In this document: in pieces, positions 24,387 through 32,504 of the stretch
How positions within the stretch are numbered: the first letter of the stretch is position 1
Layout of the letters: each line of letters starts with the position of its first letter
DNA from: Hymenobacter jejuensis
Lineage (GTDB): Bacteria > Bacteroidota > Bacteroidia > Cytophagales > Hymenobacteraceae
DNA: 64,000 nt
Assembly: GCF_006337165.1 (NCBI RefSeq)
Contig: NZ_CP040896.1
Span: 2,480,001 to 2,544,000, forward strand
Direction: 5' to 3'
Position numbers and translations under genes: made by a program
The notes under the pieces: model-generated
Told to the model about the DNA's origin: nothing
Database searches by the model: none
Seen by the model: only the letters and a program-made list of their open reading frames with translations

Positions 24387-25061
24387 CTAGCGCATTACTC
24401 CCGACTTGCTCTTGTTATGGATATCGCTGGAGCCCGACGTGTGCGAAGAAACCAGCTCGTCGGTGGCGAGGTAGGCATCACTGGAGCCGGAGGCCTGTAC
24501 GCTGGCTCGTTTGCTTTGCAGGTTGGAAGCCCGGTAGTCGCTGCTGCCACTTATGGCAACGTCTTGGCGCTCGGTCTTTCCGGAAAGCGTAACGTCACTG
24601 GCGCCGCTGGCGCGAACCGATAAAGATTTGGCCTGCAAAGCCATCGTTACATCGCTAGCGCCACTGGCGCGGATGGCAAAGGTTTCGGCCTCAAACGTCG
24701 ATTCGCTTTTTAAGTCGCTGGCGCCGCCAACTTCCACGCCGCGCAGGCGAGGGCAAGTGATGTACACGGTCACTTTTTGTCCCTTGTCCGACCAATTTAT
24801 GAGCTTGTCGTAGTCCCGATAAATTTTCAGCACGCCGTCCTGCACCTCCGTTTTGAGATGGGCCAGCACCTCGGGCGAGGCTTCTGCTTTCACAGTTGTC
24901 TCGGACCCTTGCTTGAGCAACACGTTGATGGCTCCGCTGGCCTTTATTTGATCAAAAGAACCCACCGAGCGGGTTTCCTGCTTTTGGGCGTACGCTGTGG
25001 GGCCAAACAATGCCAGCAAAGAGGCTACCGCCGTGATTTTGAGTACGATTGGAAGTTTCAT
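24387..25061 (-). CDS. Head-GIN (DUF2807) secreted protein
   Basis: A 224-residue protein with signal peptide MKLPIVLKITAVASLLALFG. After residue 30 comes FDQIKASGAINVLLKQGSET, the head-GIN opening, followed by a beta-helix of ~20-residue coils marked by repeated VRASGASDVTL, ISGSSDYRA and ASGSSDAYL steps. The family is common in Bacteroidota envelopes and thought to be structural or adhesive; no enzymatic role is known. The ATG at 25061 was chosen over an upstream in-frame start because it begins the signal peptide. It ends just before a strong terminator. Confidence 0.9.
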   Translation of the reverse strand: MKLPIVLKITAVASLLALFGPTAYAQKQETRSVGSFDQIKASGAINVLLKQGSETTVKAEASPEVLAHLKTEVQDGVLKIYRDYDKLINWSDKGQKVTVYITCPRLRGVEVGGASDLKSESTFEAETFAIRASGASDVTMALQAKSLSVRASGASDVTLSGKTERQDVAISGSSDYRASNLQSKRASVQASGSSDAYLATDELVSSHTSGSSDIHNKSKSGVMR

Positions 25062-25281
25062 GACATGAGCAATTTGGTTGAAACACTGGGATAGATGATG
25101 TTGCCGCCGCAAGCGTTGTCCACAACCGAAAGTATTTCCTGGGGCTCCTCAATCACGATCCGCAGGTTGTTTAATATATGCCTTCTAGTCGATATACTTT
25201 CCTGGTTCATCCTGCGATATGTTTGTAAATCAATTTCTTAGTCTTGAAGCTGCGCTCTGATTGCTGAGTAGGAGTTTAAAT

Positions 25282-25318
25282 AAAAAGGTCCGGCACGTAA
25301 ATCGCACCGGACCTTTTT
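25282..25318. terminator. Bidirectional intrinsic terminator
   Basis: AAAAAGGTCCGG...CCGGACCTTTTT stem with a ~13-nt loop, 221 bp upstream of the GIN start and downstream of the TIR gene, so it ends leftward TIR transcription. Confidence 0.85.
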
Positions 25319-25324
25319 AAACTA

Positions 25325-25354
25325 GTCTTTGATAATAAACTGATTATCAAAGAC
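25325..25354. terminator. AT-rich hairpin after the TIR gene
   Basis: GTCTTTGATAAT pairs exactly with ATTATCAAAGAC around AAACTG, 11 bp beyond the TIR-gene stop. It contains the TGATAAT/ATTATCA word seen in other AT-rich hairpins of the window. Confidence 0.65.
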
Positions 25355-25365
25355 TTATATGCATA

Positions 25366-26325
25366 CTAGTTTGGGCCGAAAAGTCGGTTGGTATCAATGG
25401 CAAAGCCGGCATGGAGAAGCTCCTTGAGTAAATCAACTTTCCAGTTGCCACCCAACGGGATATACACCACCCCGCTGATGTCGCTGGGCAGTTCGAGCTG
25501 GCTGTTGTCGACGAGGCAACACACATTTCCCCGCCCCAAAATGCCGGCGAAGTACCCGAGTTCCAGTACCACGTTTTGGCGAGCCCGCGGGCGGGTTTTC
25601 TTTTCGGCCAGTGCCTTGCCCTGGTCGTCGGCAGTGAGCAGGATGATGGCGTACTGCACCCTGGAGTAGCGCTCGATTTTTTCGATGATGGTCTTACCTT
25701 CGCTGGCTTGCTCGTGCAGAATAATAGGTTGAAGATCAAGTTGTTCTACAAAACGCGCTACCTCATTCTTAACCGCGTTGTTGTGCCCGTGCACGATAAA
25801 AATGCTGCGGTTTTCCAACTTGGGCGGTGCGCTTTCCAAGGGCGAGTCGGGGCGAAGCGTTTGCAGGAATTCTGCCACGCGAGCCAACCGATCTAGGTAA
25901 ACAGGCACCAGCAAGGCGGCATCTTTTTGCAGCAGGTCAGCATCGTGCGGCTCGTAGAAAGACAGCGACAAACGTCCGCTGACGGGCGTAATAATGTGGG
26001 CGTCGCCGCGGGGCTCGCGGGGGCGTAGGCGCCGACTTTTGGCCAGCACATCGATCACTTGATTTTCTACTTCGGCCTCGGGATAGCGATCTATCTTCTC
26101 GCGCAGAATGCGAAGGAAGTGCTGTTTTACTTCTGGTTCGTAAACAAGTAAGTGGTTGTAAACGTGATTTTTAAGTGCATTAATATCTTCAAGAGTGGCG
26201 CGAATATCGTGCAAGTCGTCCTCGGTGAGGCCGGTGGCCATCAGGTAGTGCCGACGAATCGGAGTGAAATCGAAAACGTGATGATCGAGGATATTATAGA
26301 CGTGCTCGGTTACTAAATCCAGCAT
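25366..26325 (-). CDS. Protein with C-terminal TIR-like (PF10137-type) nucleotide-binding domain
   Basis: A 319-residue protein. Residues 173-312 match the TIR-like domain annotated in CBASS/Pycsar effectors (Cap12, PycTIR): RSIFIVHGHNNAVKNEVARF, then GKTIIEKIERYS, VQYAIILLTADDQG and NVVLELGYFAGILGR, where E255 sits at the position of the NADase catalytic glutamate. The N-terminal 170 residues are mostly helical with no motif I know (DLVTEHVYNILDHH, LTEDDLHDIRATLED); they may be a sensor. Many such proteins deplete NAD+ during phage infection, but no cyclase, STING or other sensor gene is adjacent, so a defence role is inference. Codon usage is host-like. It has its own terminators. Confidence 0.75.
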   Translation of the reverse strand: MLDLVTEHVYNILDHHVFDFTPIRRHYLMATGLTEDDLHDIRATLEDINALKNHVYNHLLVYEPEVKQHFLRILREKIDRYPEAEVENQVIDVLAKSRRLRPREPRGDAHIITPVSGRLSLSFYEPHDADLLQKDAALLVPVYLDRLARVAEFLQTLRPDSPLESAPPKLENRSIFIVHGHNNAVKNEVARFVEQLDLQPIILHEQASEGKTIIEKIERYSRVQYAIILLTADDQGKALAEKKTRPRARQNVVLELGYFAGILGRGNVCCLVDNSQLELPSDISGVVYIPLGGNWKVDLLKELLHAGFAIDTNRLFGPN

Positions 26326-26452
26326 AAGAGGGTAAGCGATAGAAGAAAAGCGGAGGCCAGACGAGGTTCGCGGCTCCCTCTTTTACGACAAAGGCCCTTG
26401 GGTTGAAGTTCCGCTCGCAAAGACCCGCGAATTCTAACTAGCAACCCCAAAC

Positions 26453-26482
26453 AAAAAGCCCCGTTTTAGGCGGGGCTTTTTA
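26453..26482. terminator. Intrinsic terminator of the DUF6986-like gene
   Basis: AAAAAGCCCCG TTTTAGG CGGGGCTTTTT, a perfect stem, 18 bp after the leftward stop at 26500. Confidence 0.9.
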
Positions 26483-26499
26483 AAAATAGAAGCAAGAGT

Positions 26500-27942
26500 T
26501 TACGCTGTTGCTTTTTGCTTGCGCCGACTTTCCAGAATCCGGAAGAAGGAGCGGGTATGAATTTCCTCGACCGTCAGGCCGGTGGCCGTGATTTCCTCTT
26601 CCGTGATGGCGCCGCAGTTTAGGGCTTTCAGGAAGAAGTTGAGCAAGCCCTGGCCCGTAGCCGCGTCGTCGAAAATATCGCCAGTGAGGGTTGAGATCGC
26701 GGCCCGCTCCACGAAGGTTTTCAGGCGGTGCAGCGCATCGTCGTAGCTGCTCAGGAAAAAGTTGTACGTGGCCGCGTAGCGCATCGGCAGCTGCGCCGGG
26801 TTTAGGTCCCAGCCTTGGTACAGGCCGTTAATCAGCGAGTGCGTGGTATGATGAAAGCCTTGGCGCCAGGCGTTGTGCACCGATTCGCGGTTTTCCTGCT
26901 GCTGCGCAAACGTCAGATTATCACCCCGATGTGGGCCAATGGGCATGACGTTGGTAGCGCCATCGGAGAGGAAAATGCCAGTGCCGCCGAGCGCTACTTT
27001 GGTCATGTGGTGGGCAAAATCGCAGACCGGGTGCGCCATCGTTTGGTATTTGGCCGTGATGCCCGCCGAAGCTGTGTAGTCGTAGGTGCCGAAGTGGGCC
27101 GCAATGCACCGCCCTTCGCTGGCCCGAATGATGCGCATCAGCGGGTTGCGGCCTTCTTCGTCCATGATGATCTGGGTGGCTTCCACCATCGTCTCCATTT
27201 TCAGGGTGCCGGGGGCGAGGTTGTTCGCTTTTTCCAGCATCTCGAACAGCCGCACCATCGTCGTCATCTGCTCCGGGATGGTCACTTTGGGCAGCATCAC
27301 CACGAAGTTGGGGGGCAACTGGCCGCCGGTTTTTTCGAGCAGCGTCGTCAGAAAAATGTCGAGCGTGCGCACGCCGCGCGCTTTCAAATCTTCCGTGAAC
27401 GGCTTGATGCGAATGCCGATGAACGGCGACAGCGTGCCATTTTGCATGCCCACGGCCACTTCGCCCGCAGCTTGCACGGCGGTCGCGTCTTCTTCCGCGT
27501 CGGGCCGGTTACCGAAGCCATCTTCAAAGTCAATGCGGAAATCCTCGACGGGCTCGGTCTTCAGCTTGTTAACAATCTTATTATAAACCGAATACGCCAG
27601 CCACGCGTGCTCCCGTTTGCGTTCTTCCGCCGACATAGCATCGAGCCGAGTGGTTAGCTCCGCGATGTCTTTCTCCAAGGTTGGCAAATGCTCGTAGCCC
27701 TTGAGCTGCAATACCTTAGCCAGCTCCACGAAATTGGGCGCGTAGGTCCGCAGGTTGTTCAAGGCGATGTCGCCCATGCGCACGCAGGTATCGGACTTAA
27801 ACAGGTTGGCGCCGCCGTATACCGTATGCACCGGCTGGCGGTCAGGCTTGTCGCCGGGGTACGTCTGCTGAAATTGGCGGTTCGCCACGCCAAGCTGATT
27901 TAGAAGTTGCTCTTTATCAGAGTCTTGTATGCTGAGCTTCAT
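26500..27942 (-). CDS. CitE/HpcH aldolase-superfamily protein (DUF6986-like) of the ureide cluster
   Basis: A 480-residue protein, MKLSIQDSDKEQLLNQLGVA at the start. Central features are RIDFEDGFGNRPDAEED (acidic metal-binding block), IGIRIKPF, FVVMLPKV, LKMETMVEATQ and CIAAHFGTYDYTASAGI. These are the barrel strands of the HpcH/HpaI-citrate lyase beta superfamily, whose members form or split bonds to glyoxylate, pyruvate or acetyl-CoA. Proteins of this type (DUF6986) are found near ureide genes. A role in disposing of the glyoxylate made from ureidoglycolate, in the manner of malate synthase, is inference. It is the last gene of the leftward purine cluster, separated from uraH by a pair of family 1 repeats, and has its own -7 box. 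Confidence 0.6.
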   Translation of the reverse strand: MKLSIQDSDKEQLLNQLGVANRQFQQTYPGDKPDRQPVHTVYGGANLFKSDTCVRMGDIALNNLRTYAPNFVELAKVLQLKGYEHLPTLEKDIAELTTRLDAMSAEERKREHAWLAYSVYNKIVNKLKTEPVEDFRIDFEDGFGNRPDAEEDATAVQAAGEVAVGMQNGTLSPFIGIRIKPFTEDLKARGVRTLDIFLTTLLEKTGGQLPPNFVVMLPKVTIPEQMTTMVRLFEMLEKANNLAPGTLKMETMVEATQIIMDEEGRNPLMRIIRASEGRCIAAHFGTYDYTASAGITAKYQTMAHPVCDFAHHMTKVALGGTGIFLSDGATNVMPIGPHRGDNLTFAQQQENRESVHNAWRQGFHHTTHSLINGLYQGWDLNPAQLPMRYAATYNFFLSSYDDALHRLKTFVERAAISTLTGDIFDDAATGQGLLNFFLKALNCGAITEEEITATGLTVEEIHTRSFFRILESRRKQKATA

Positions 27943-27980
27943 GTGATATTGTACTGAGTGGGAAACAGAGGTGAGCGCTA

Positions 27981-27988
27981 CAAATTTA
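27981..27988 (-). promoter_or_regulatory. -7 promoter box for the DUF6986-like gene
   Basis: TAAATTTG on the complement matches TAnnTTTG, 38 bp before the ATG at 27942 and immediately beside the palindromic repeat at 27998. Confidence 0.55.
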
Positions 27989-27997
27989 GAGCTAAGG

Positions 27998-28134
27998 CTA
28001 GTTCCCCTCCTCAGCTGAGGAGGGGCTAGGGGTGGTTGAAACACTAGCGCTAAAAACTAAAACTAGATACGTTCTGACGGGCATCAACCACCCCGCCCTT
28101 CGGGCACCCCTCCTCAGCTGAGGAGGGGAACTAG
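27998..28134. repeat. Palindromic repeat family 1, locus B (inverted pair)
   Basis: Left arm 27998-28038 is identical to 4352-4392. Right arm 28085-28134 is inverted and carries a small extra hairpin (GCCCTTCGGGC) where other copies have taa. Only ~46 bp separate the arms and no gene lies between. It fills the gap between uraH and the DUF6986-like gene. Confidence 0.95.
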
Positions 28135-28159
28135 CCTTAGCTCTAATTCTATATTTTAA

Positions 28160-28498
28160 TCAGGAGCCGCGATAAGTGGAATAACCGAAGGGGTTGAGCA
28201 GCAATGGGATATGATAATGTTCTGGTGTGGCAATGTCGAAGACGATCTCCACGAAGGGATAAAACGTTGGCGTTTGCTGCTGCTCGAAGTAGCTCTTGAC
28301 CAAGAATTTCATCTTGTAAATGCCCAGCGCCAATGGCATTGAGTCCGGCAGCAAATTGGCGATGCGGCCATCTTGGTTGGTCACGCCGCGCGCGATTTCC
28401 TGCCAATCGTCGGCCTGCTGCGCATATAACACGATGGTCACGCCCGGCGCGGGCTTGCCTTTGGTTGTGTCCAGGATGTGGGTCGTGATCTGACTCAT
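28160..28498 (-). CDS. uraH: 5-Hydroxyisourate hydrolase
   Basis: The 112-residue transthyretin-like enzyme hydrolyses 5-hydroxyisourate, the product of uricase, to OHCU. Diagnostic residues are the THILDT start (H7), the DGRI arginine near 45, and the C-terminal YHIPLLLNPFGYSTYRGS with the invariant YRGS ending. Length is exactly that of the family. Its ATG overlaps the uraD stop by 4 bp (ATGA), so the two are translated in tandem. It lacks a signal peptide and is cytoplasmic. Confidence 0.95.
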   Translation of the reverse strand: MSQITTHILDTTKGKPAPGVTIVLYAQQADDWQEIARGVTNQDGRIANLLPDSMPLALGIYKMKFLVKSYFEQQQTPTFYPFVEIVFDIATPEHYHIPLLLNPFGYSTYRGS

Positions 28499-29001
28499 GC
28501 GGCTAGCAGTTTTTCCAGGCGGATTTTGGTGATTTTGTCTTGCTCGCCCATGGCGATATGGATCTCAGTTTCAGGTGAGTTAGGCAGCCGCGCTTGCAAT
28601 AGCGCCAGCATTTCCTCCGCCGATTTGCCCGTCGCGCAGACGATAAAAATGTACCCGAACTTTTCCTCGTAGCGCCAGTTTCCTTCGGCCAAGTCTTCCA
28701 AAACTTGCTGCGAGGCCTGCTTCACAGCCCCTTGCTCGCCCGCAGCCCACGCGCTGGTACTGGCAAATTTTTCCTTCAGCGCACTGGCATCGCCGATCTT
28801 GGGATGATGCGTAAACGCCTCTCGCCAATCGCTTTCCTGCAAGCCATACCAAATGTCGTGGGCCCGCGAAAACAGCGTTGCGGCGTCTGCCACGGGGAAA
28901 ATCTCGCTCATCGCCTGCACCCACGCCGTGGCACCACAGCATTTGCTCAGCGCTTCGGCTAGTGCAGGTTGGTCGAGGGTGTTTAACTCGGTTAATGTCA
29001 T
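28495..29001 (-). CDS. uraD: OHCU decarboxylase
   Basis: The 168-residue enzyme decarboxylates 2-oxo-4-hydroxy-4-carboxy-5-ureidoimidazoline to S-allantoin. The catalytic HPKIGD is in AFTHHPKIGD, and EKFGYIFIVCATGKSAEEML is the second signature. The ATG at 29001 was chosen because it begins the conserved MTLTELNTL; an upstream in-frame non-ATG start adds nothing conserved. It overlaps uraH by 4 bp and follows the hairpin element R4. Confidence 0.94.
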   Translation of the reverse strand: MTLTELNTLDQPALAEALSKCCGATAWVQAMSEIFPVADAATLFSRAHDIWYGLQESDWREAFTHHPKIGDASALKEKFASTSAWAAGEQGAVKQASQQVLEDLAEGNWRYEEKFGYIFIVCATGKSAEEMLALLQARLPNSPETEIHIAMGEQDKITKIRLEKLLAA

Positions 29002-29037
29002 TATAATCAAGTAGTTAGCAAAAGACACCAGAAAGCG

Positions 29038-29094
29038 GTCATGCTGAGCGTAGCCGAAGCATCTCTACTACTGCGGCTACGCTCAGTATGTGAC
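29038..29094. repeat. Inverted-repeat element family 2, copy R4 (short)
   Basis: GTCATGCTGAGCGTAGCCGA, then agcatctctactact, then GCGGCTACGCTCAGTATGTG and ac. The stem TGAGCGTAGCC/GGCTACGCTCA is perfect; the right arm lacks the 'gagatgcttc' block present in R1-R3, as if part of the element was deleted. Lies between allE and uraD. Confidence 0.8.
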
Positions 29095-29108
29095 GTTCTT
29101 TGCAGGGT

Positions 29109-29855
29109 CTAAACCACTGTTGGAAAGCGGTTTACGTTCTTATAATAGATGTACACCGAGGGCTCCTTACCCATGGTCGTAGCCCATTGCTGACAGTACG
29201 GCGCCATCCAGATCGAATCGCCTTTTTTGACTGGATACCATTGCTGGTCAAGCATATACACCGCCTGGCCTTGCAGGTACAGCAGGCCGTGCTCCATGAT
29301 GTGCGTTTCGACCATCGGTAGGTGCCCGCCCAAGTCATAAGTAAATATATTGACGGCCATATCGAAGGCTAACTCGTTGGGCAGCAGCTCCTGAATGCGC
29401 AGCGCGGGATCATTCATGTACACCGGTGCTTTGCTGTCGTCCTTCTCCCCAAACACCACGCCGGGCGTTGGATGGCCCTCCAGCGGCTCGTACACCTTAT
29501 GGAAAGTCAGGAGTTGTGTGCCTTCCGCGGGGTTTTTAAACAGGTATTCCTGGCCGATGGGTACGTACACAAATTGGCCTGTAGCCAGCGTGCGTTCTGC
29601 TCCGTCTATCGTCACTTGGCACTGCCCTTCCACGACGTAGAAGAAGATCTGGGAGGCCTGAGTTTTGCCAAACAGCTGACCATCAGCGCGTAGCGTAATG
29701 ATCGTTTGGCACAGGCGAGCACCCATCTGCTCGTTGATGATGACGTTGACCGTGCAATTGGTCCACCCCGGTACGTTGCTGTTGATGTAGCCATCGGGGG
29801 CAATGACAGCGTGGTTGCGCTTGACGACGGACCGGGTGAGGGCTGATATTTCCAT
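29109..29855 (-). CDS. allE: (S)-ureidoglycine aminohydrolase (bicupin)
   Basis: The 248-residue bicupin releases ammonia from ureidoglycine to give S-ureidoglycolate, the step after allantoate amidohydrolase. The N-terminal NHAVIAPDGYINSNVPGW is typical of AllE/UGHY. The C-terminal cupin holds the Mn site: ETHIMEHGLLYLQGQAVYML and PVKKGDSIWMAPYCQQW (E, H, H, Q ligands). Full length. The start is adjacent to the allC stop (0-bp gap between 29855 and 29856), which implies translational coupling. Confidence 0.93.
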   Translation of the reverse strand: MEISALTRSVVKRNHAVIAPDGYINSNVPGWTNCTVNVIINEQMGARLCQTIITLRADGQLFGKTQASQIFFYVVEGQCQVTIDGAERTLATGQFVYVPIGQEYLFKNPAEGTQLLTFHKVYEPLEGHPTPGVVFGEKDDSKAPVYMNDPALRIQELLPNELAFDMAVNIFTYDLGGHLPMVETHIMEHGLLYLQGQAVYMLDQQWYPVKKGDSIWMAPYCQQWATTMGKEPSVYIYYKNVNRFPTVV

Positions 29856-31106
29856 CTAATGGGTTTGGAATTGGGTAAAAAGAAGGGTCAGAAAACGGTC
29901 GGCTACGGCAAGGGCGGCGGCCAGATCATCCAATTCCACGTCTTCCAACGGGTTGTGGCTGATGCCTTTAAAGCACCTGATAAAGAGCATAGTAGCCGGC
30001 GAAACCGCCGAAATCGGGACGGCATCGTGGCCCGCCCCGCTAACCAGCGACACGACCTCGTAGCCGGATGCGGCAATGGCTTCGGCGAGCAATTTATTCA
30101 TTTCGGCATCGCAGGCAACGGGCGCAGTTTGCTGAATCAGGTTCCAGCTTAGGCCAAGATTTCGCCGATGCGCAATGGCCTCGGCTTGCTCGCGCAATGC
30201 CTCGTAAGCTGCGGCCAGCTGCCCGGCGTCTGCGCTGCGCAGGTCGAGGCTGCACGTTACCTCGCCCGGAATCACATTGCTAGCGGAGTTGCTGACGCCA
30301 AGCTTGCCCACGGTAGCCACAACCTCGGTTTTGCGAGCCAAAGCAAACTGCTCCGCCGCCAGCACAAACTCCGCGGCGCCGGCCAGCGCGTCCTGGCGCA
30401 TGTCCATTGGCACGGTTCCGGCGTGGCCCGCCATGCCTTGCCACGTCAGTTCCACGCGCTGCTGCCCCGCAATGGCCGTCACCAGCGCCACCGGGATGTT
30501 GCGCTCGTACAGCACCGGCCCCTGCTCGATGTGCGCTTCGAAGTAGCCCAGCCAGTCGTGGGATGCAATTGCTTCATTAGCAAGCGATTGCGTATTGCCG
30601 CCCATCGCCGCGATGGCTTGCGCCAAGGAAATGCCAGCCGCATCCTTCTTTTCCAGCAGGCTCCGATCGAAAGAACCAGCAACTACTTTGCTGCCCAAGT
30701 AGGTGGTGTGAAAGCGCACGCCTTCCTCGTCGCTGAAGGCAATTAGTTCAACGTGAAATGGTAAGTTAACTTGTTGCTTAACAAGTGTTTCTAGCAGATC
30801 AAGTCCTAGCAATACGCCCAACGGCCCGTCGAATTTGCCGGCGTTCACGACGGTATCGATGTGCGAGGCCAGCACGAAGGTTTTGGCCTGTGGGTTCTGG
30901 CTCACCAACCGGGCACGCAGGTTGCCGATGCCGTCGGTGCGCACCGCCAAGCCGGCTGCTTCCATCCACGTTTGCACCAAGTCGCGACCAGCCAAAAATG
31001 CCGCCGTGCCGAACGTGCGCGTGACGCCGTGCGCGTCCTCGCTAATGCCTGCTAATGTATTGATACGCTGCATGATACGGGCAGCGCGGGTTTGGTATGT
31101 TTCCAC
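29856..31106 (-). CDS. allC: Allantoate amidohydrolase (M20 family)
   Basis: The 416-residue metal-dependent amidohydrolase converts allantoate to ureidoglycine, CO2 and ammonia. The metal site comes from SHIDTVVNAGKFDGPLGV, FSDEEGVRF, and EAHIEQGPVLY, with SGAGHDAVPI later, as in AllC/UAH/beta-ureidopropionase. The GTG at 31106, 5 bp after allB, is taken as start; ATG at 31073 would cut into the first helix (RAARIMQRI). Both are possible. A short AT-rich inverted repeat (ACTTGTT-gctt-AACAAGT, 30769-30786 on the + strand) is embedded in the gene. Confidence 0.92.
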   Translation of the reverse strand: METYQTRAARIMQRINTLAGISEDAHGVTRTFGTAAFLAGRDLVQTWMEAAGLAVRTDGIGNLRARLVSQNPQAKTFVLASHIDTVVNAGKFDGPLGVLLGLDLLETLVKQQVNLPFHVELIAFSDEEGVRFHTTYLGSKVVAGSFDRSLLEKKDAAGISLAQAIAAMGGNTQSLANEAIASHDWLGYFEAHIEQGPVLYERNIPVALVTAIAGQQRVELTWQGMAGHAGTVPMDMRQDALAGAAEFVLAAEQFALARKTEVVATVGKLGVSNSASNVIPGEVTCSLDLRSADAGQLAAAYEALREQAEAIAHRRNLGLSWNLIQQTAPVACDAEMNKLLAEAIAASGYEVVSLVSGAGHDAVPISAVSPATMLFIRCFKGISHNPLEDVELDDLAAALAVADRFLTLLFTQFQTH

Positions 31107-31110
31107 CCAG

Positions 31111-32445
31111 CTATCGGGTTAAGATTTCGCCTTGATTTAGGTGCGTGAATGTCGGTCGCTGGTACACAAGCTGTCCTTTCAGAAAGGTTTGTTCGACTAC
31201 ACCCCGCAGCTCCCGGCCAAGATAAGGCGACACTTTGTGTTTGTGCTGGATCAAATCCTCACTCACGCGGAAGGACTTTTCCAGATCTACCACCACCAAA
31301 TCGGCGTCGTACCCTTTCGCGATCTTACCCTTCTTGTGCGCCTGCCCAATCAGCTTGGCAGGGTTGGTACTCAGCCACTTGGCTAAGTCCTGCACGGTAG
31401 CGCCCCGCGGCTGCGCCGCCGTCCAGAGCACCGGCAAGGCCAGCTGCAACGACGCGATGCCGCCCCAGGCCGTGGTAAAATCACCGGTTTCAATTTGCTT
31501 GAGTGCGGGCGGCGCCGGCGAGTGGTCGGTGGCCACGAAGTCAATAATTCCCTCTTGCAGCGCGGCCCACAGCTGGTCGTTGTTGGCCTTTTCGCGGATG
31601 GGCGGGGCGCACTTAAACTGCGTCTGGCCCTCCTTTATTTCTTCGGCGGTGAAAAACAGGTAATGCTGGCCCGTTTCCACCGTCAAGGGCAGGCCTTTCG
31701 CCTTGGCCGCCGCAAGGGGCGCAATGGAGTTGGCCGACGACAGATGCACAATGTGCGTCGGGCAATTGTACTCCTCGCACAGCCGAATCATGAGCGCCAC
31801 GGCTTCGTCTTCCCAGCTTTTGGGCCGCGAGGCAAGGTAATTCTGGTACGAGCGCTGGTCGTGTTTTTTCCACTCGGCGTCGTCGGTGGTTAGCTCGCAG
31901 TGCACCAAGAGCGGCAGTTGGTGCCGCGCCAGAATGGGCATCACCTGGCGCAGATCGGCTTCGGTGGCGTTCGGAAATTCGTCGATGCCCGAGTGCGTCA
32001 GGAAAGCTTTGAAGCCCAGCACGCCCCGCGCAATCAGCCCTTCGACCTCGGCCGCGTTGCCGGGTACAATGCCGCCCCAAAAGCCGCAGTTGGTATGTAG
32101 TTGATTATGAGTTGCTTGTAGTTTGGCTTCGAAATTCGCCACCGATGTCGTGACGGGCGACGAGTTCAGCGGCATGTCCACGAGCGTGGTGAGGCCACCG
32201 GCCAAGGCGGCTTTGGTGGCCGTGTCGAAGCCCTCCCAGTCGGTGCGGCCGGGCTCGTTGATGTGCACGTGCGGGTCGATCACGCCGGGCAGCAGCGCCA
32301 GGTCGTGCGCGTCGATCACGGGGCAGTCGACGGCAGTATCGGGCGGCGCTACGTCGGCAATTTGCCCGTTTTTTAGCAGCACCAGCGCCGGCCGAACACC
32401 CTGTGGCGTGACGGTTTTATTACTTTTTATCGCTAAATCGAACAT
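31111..32445 (-). CDS. allB: Allantoinase
   Basis: The 444-residue cyclic amidohydrolase opens allantoin to allantoate. The binuclear metal signature is LPGVIDPHVHINEPGRTDWE, with the carboxylated lysine in LGFKAFLTHSG, later histidines in LVHCELTTD and THIVHLSSANS, and the catalytic Asp in FVATDHSPAP. The ATG at 32445 starts MFDLAIKSNKTVT; an upstream non-ATG start is not needed. It is divergent from uox with 59 bp between the start codons, so the two promoters share this short region. Confidence 0.95.
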   Translation of the reverse strand: MFDLAIKSNKTVTPQGVRPALVLLKNGQIADVAPPDTAVDCPVIDAHDLALLPGVIDPHVHINEPGRTDWEGFDTATKAALAGGLTTLVDMPLNSSPVTTSVANFEAKLQATHNQLHTNCGFWGGIVPGNAAEVEGLIARGVLGFKAFLTHSGIDEFPNATEADLRQVMPILARHQLPLLVHCELTTDDAEWKKHDQRSYQNYLASRPKSWEDEAVALMIRLCEEYNCPTHIVHLSSANSIAPLAAAKAKGLPLTVETGQHYLFFTAEEIKEGQTQFKCAPPIREKANNDQLWAALQEGIIDFVATDHSPAPPALKQIETGDFTTAWGGIASLQLALPVLWTAAQPRGATVQDLAKWLSTNPAKLIGQAHKKGKIAKGYDADLVVVDLEKSFRVSEDLIQHKHKVSPYLGRELRGVVEQTFLKGQLVYQRPTFTHLNQGEILTR

Positions 32446-32504
32446 GAGGCATTCGCATTTTGCCCCAAATTCAGAATCTTTCCCCGACAACCAACTACGC
32501 GCAC

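Noticed and set aside
26815-27657. 280-codon plus-strand frame inside the DUF6986-like gene
   Set aside because: Antisense shadow; no family motif, and the minus-strand gene is strongly supported.
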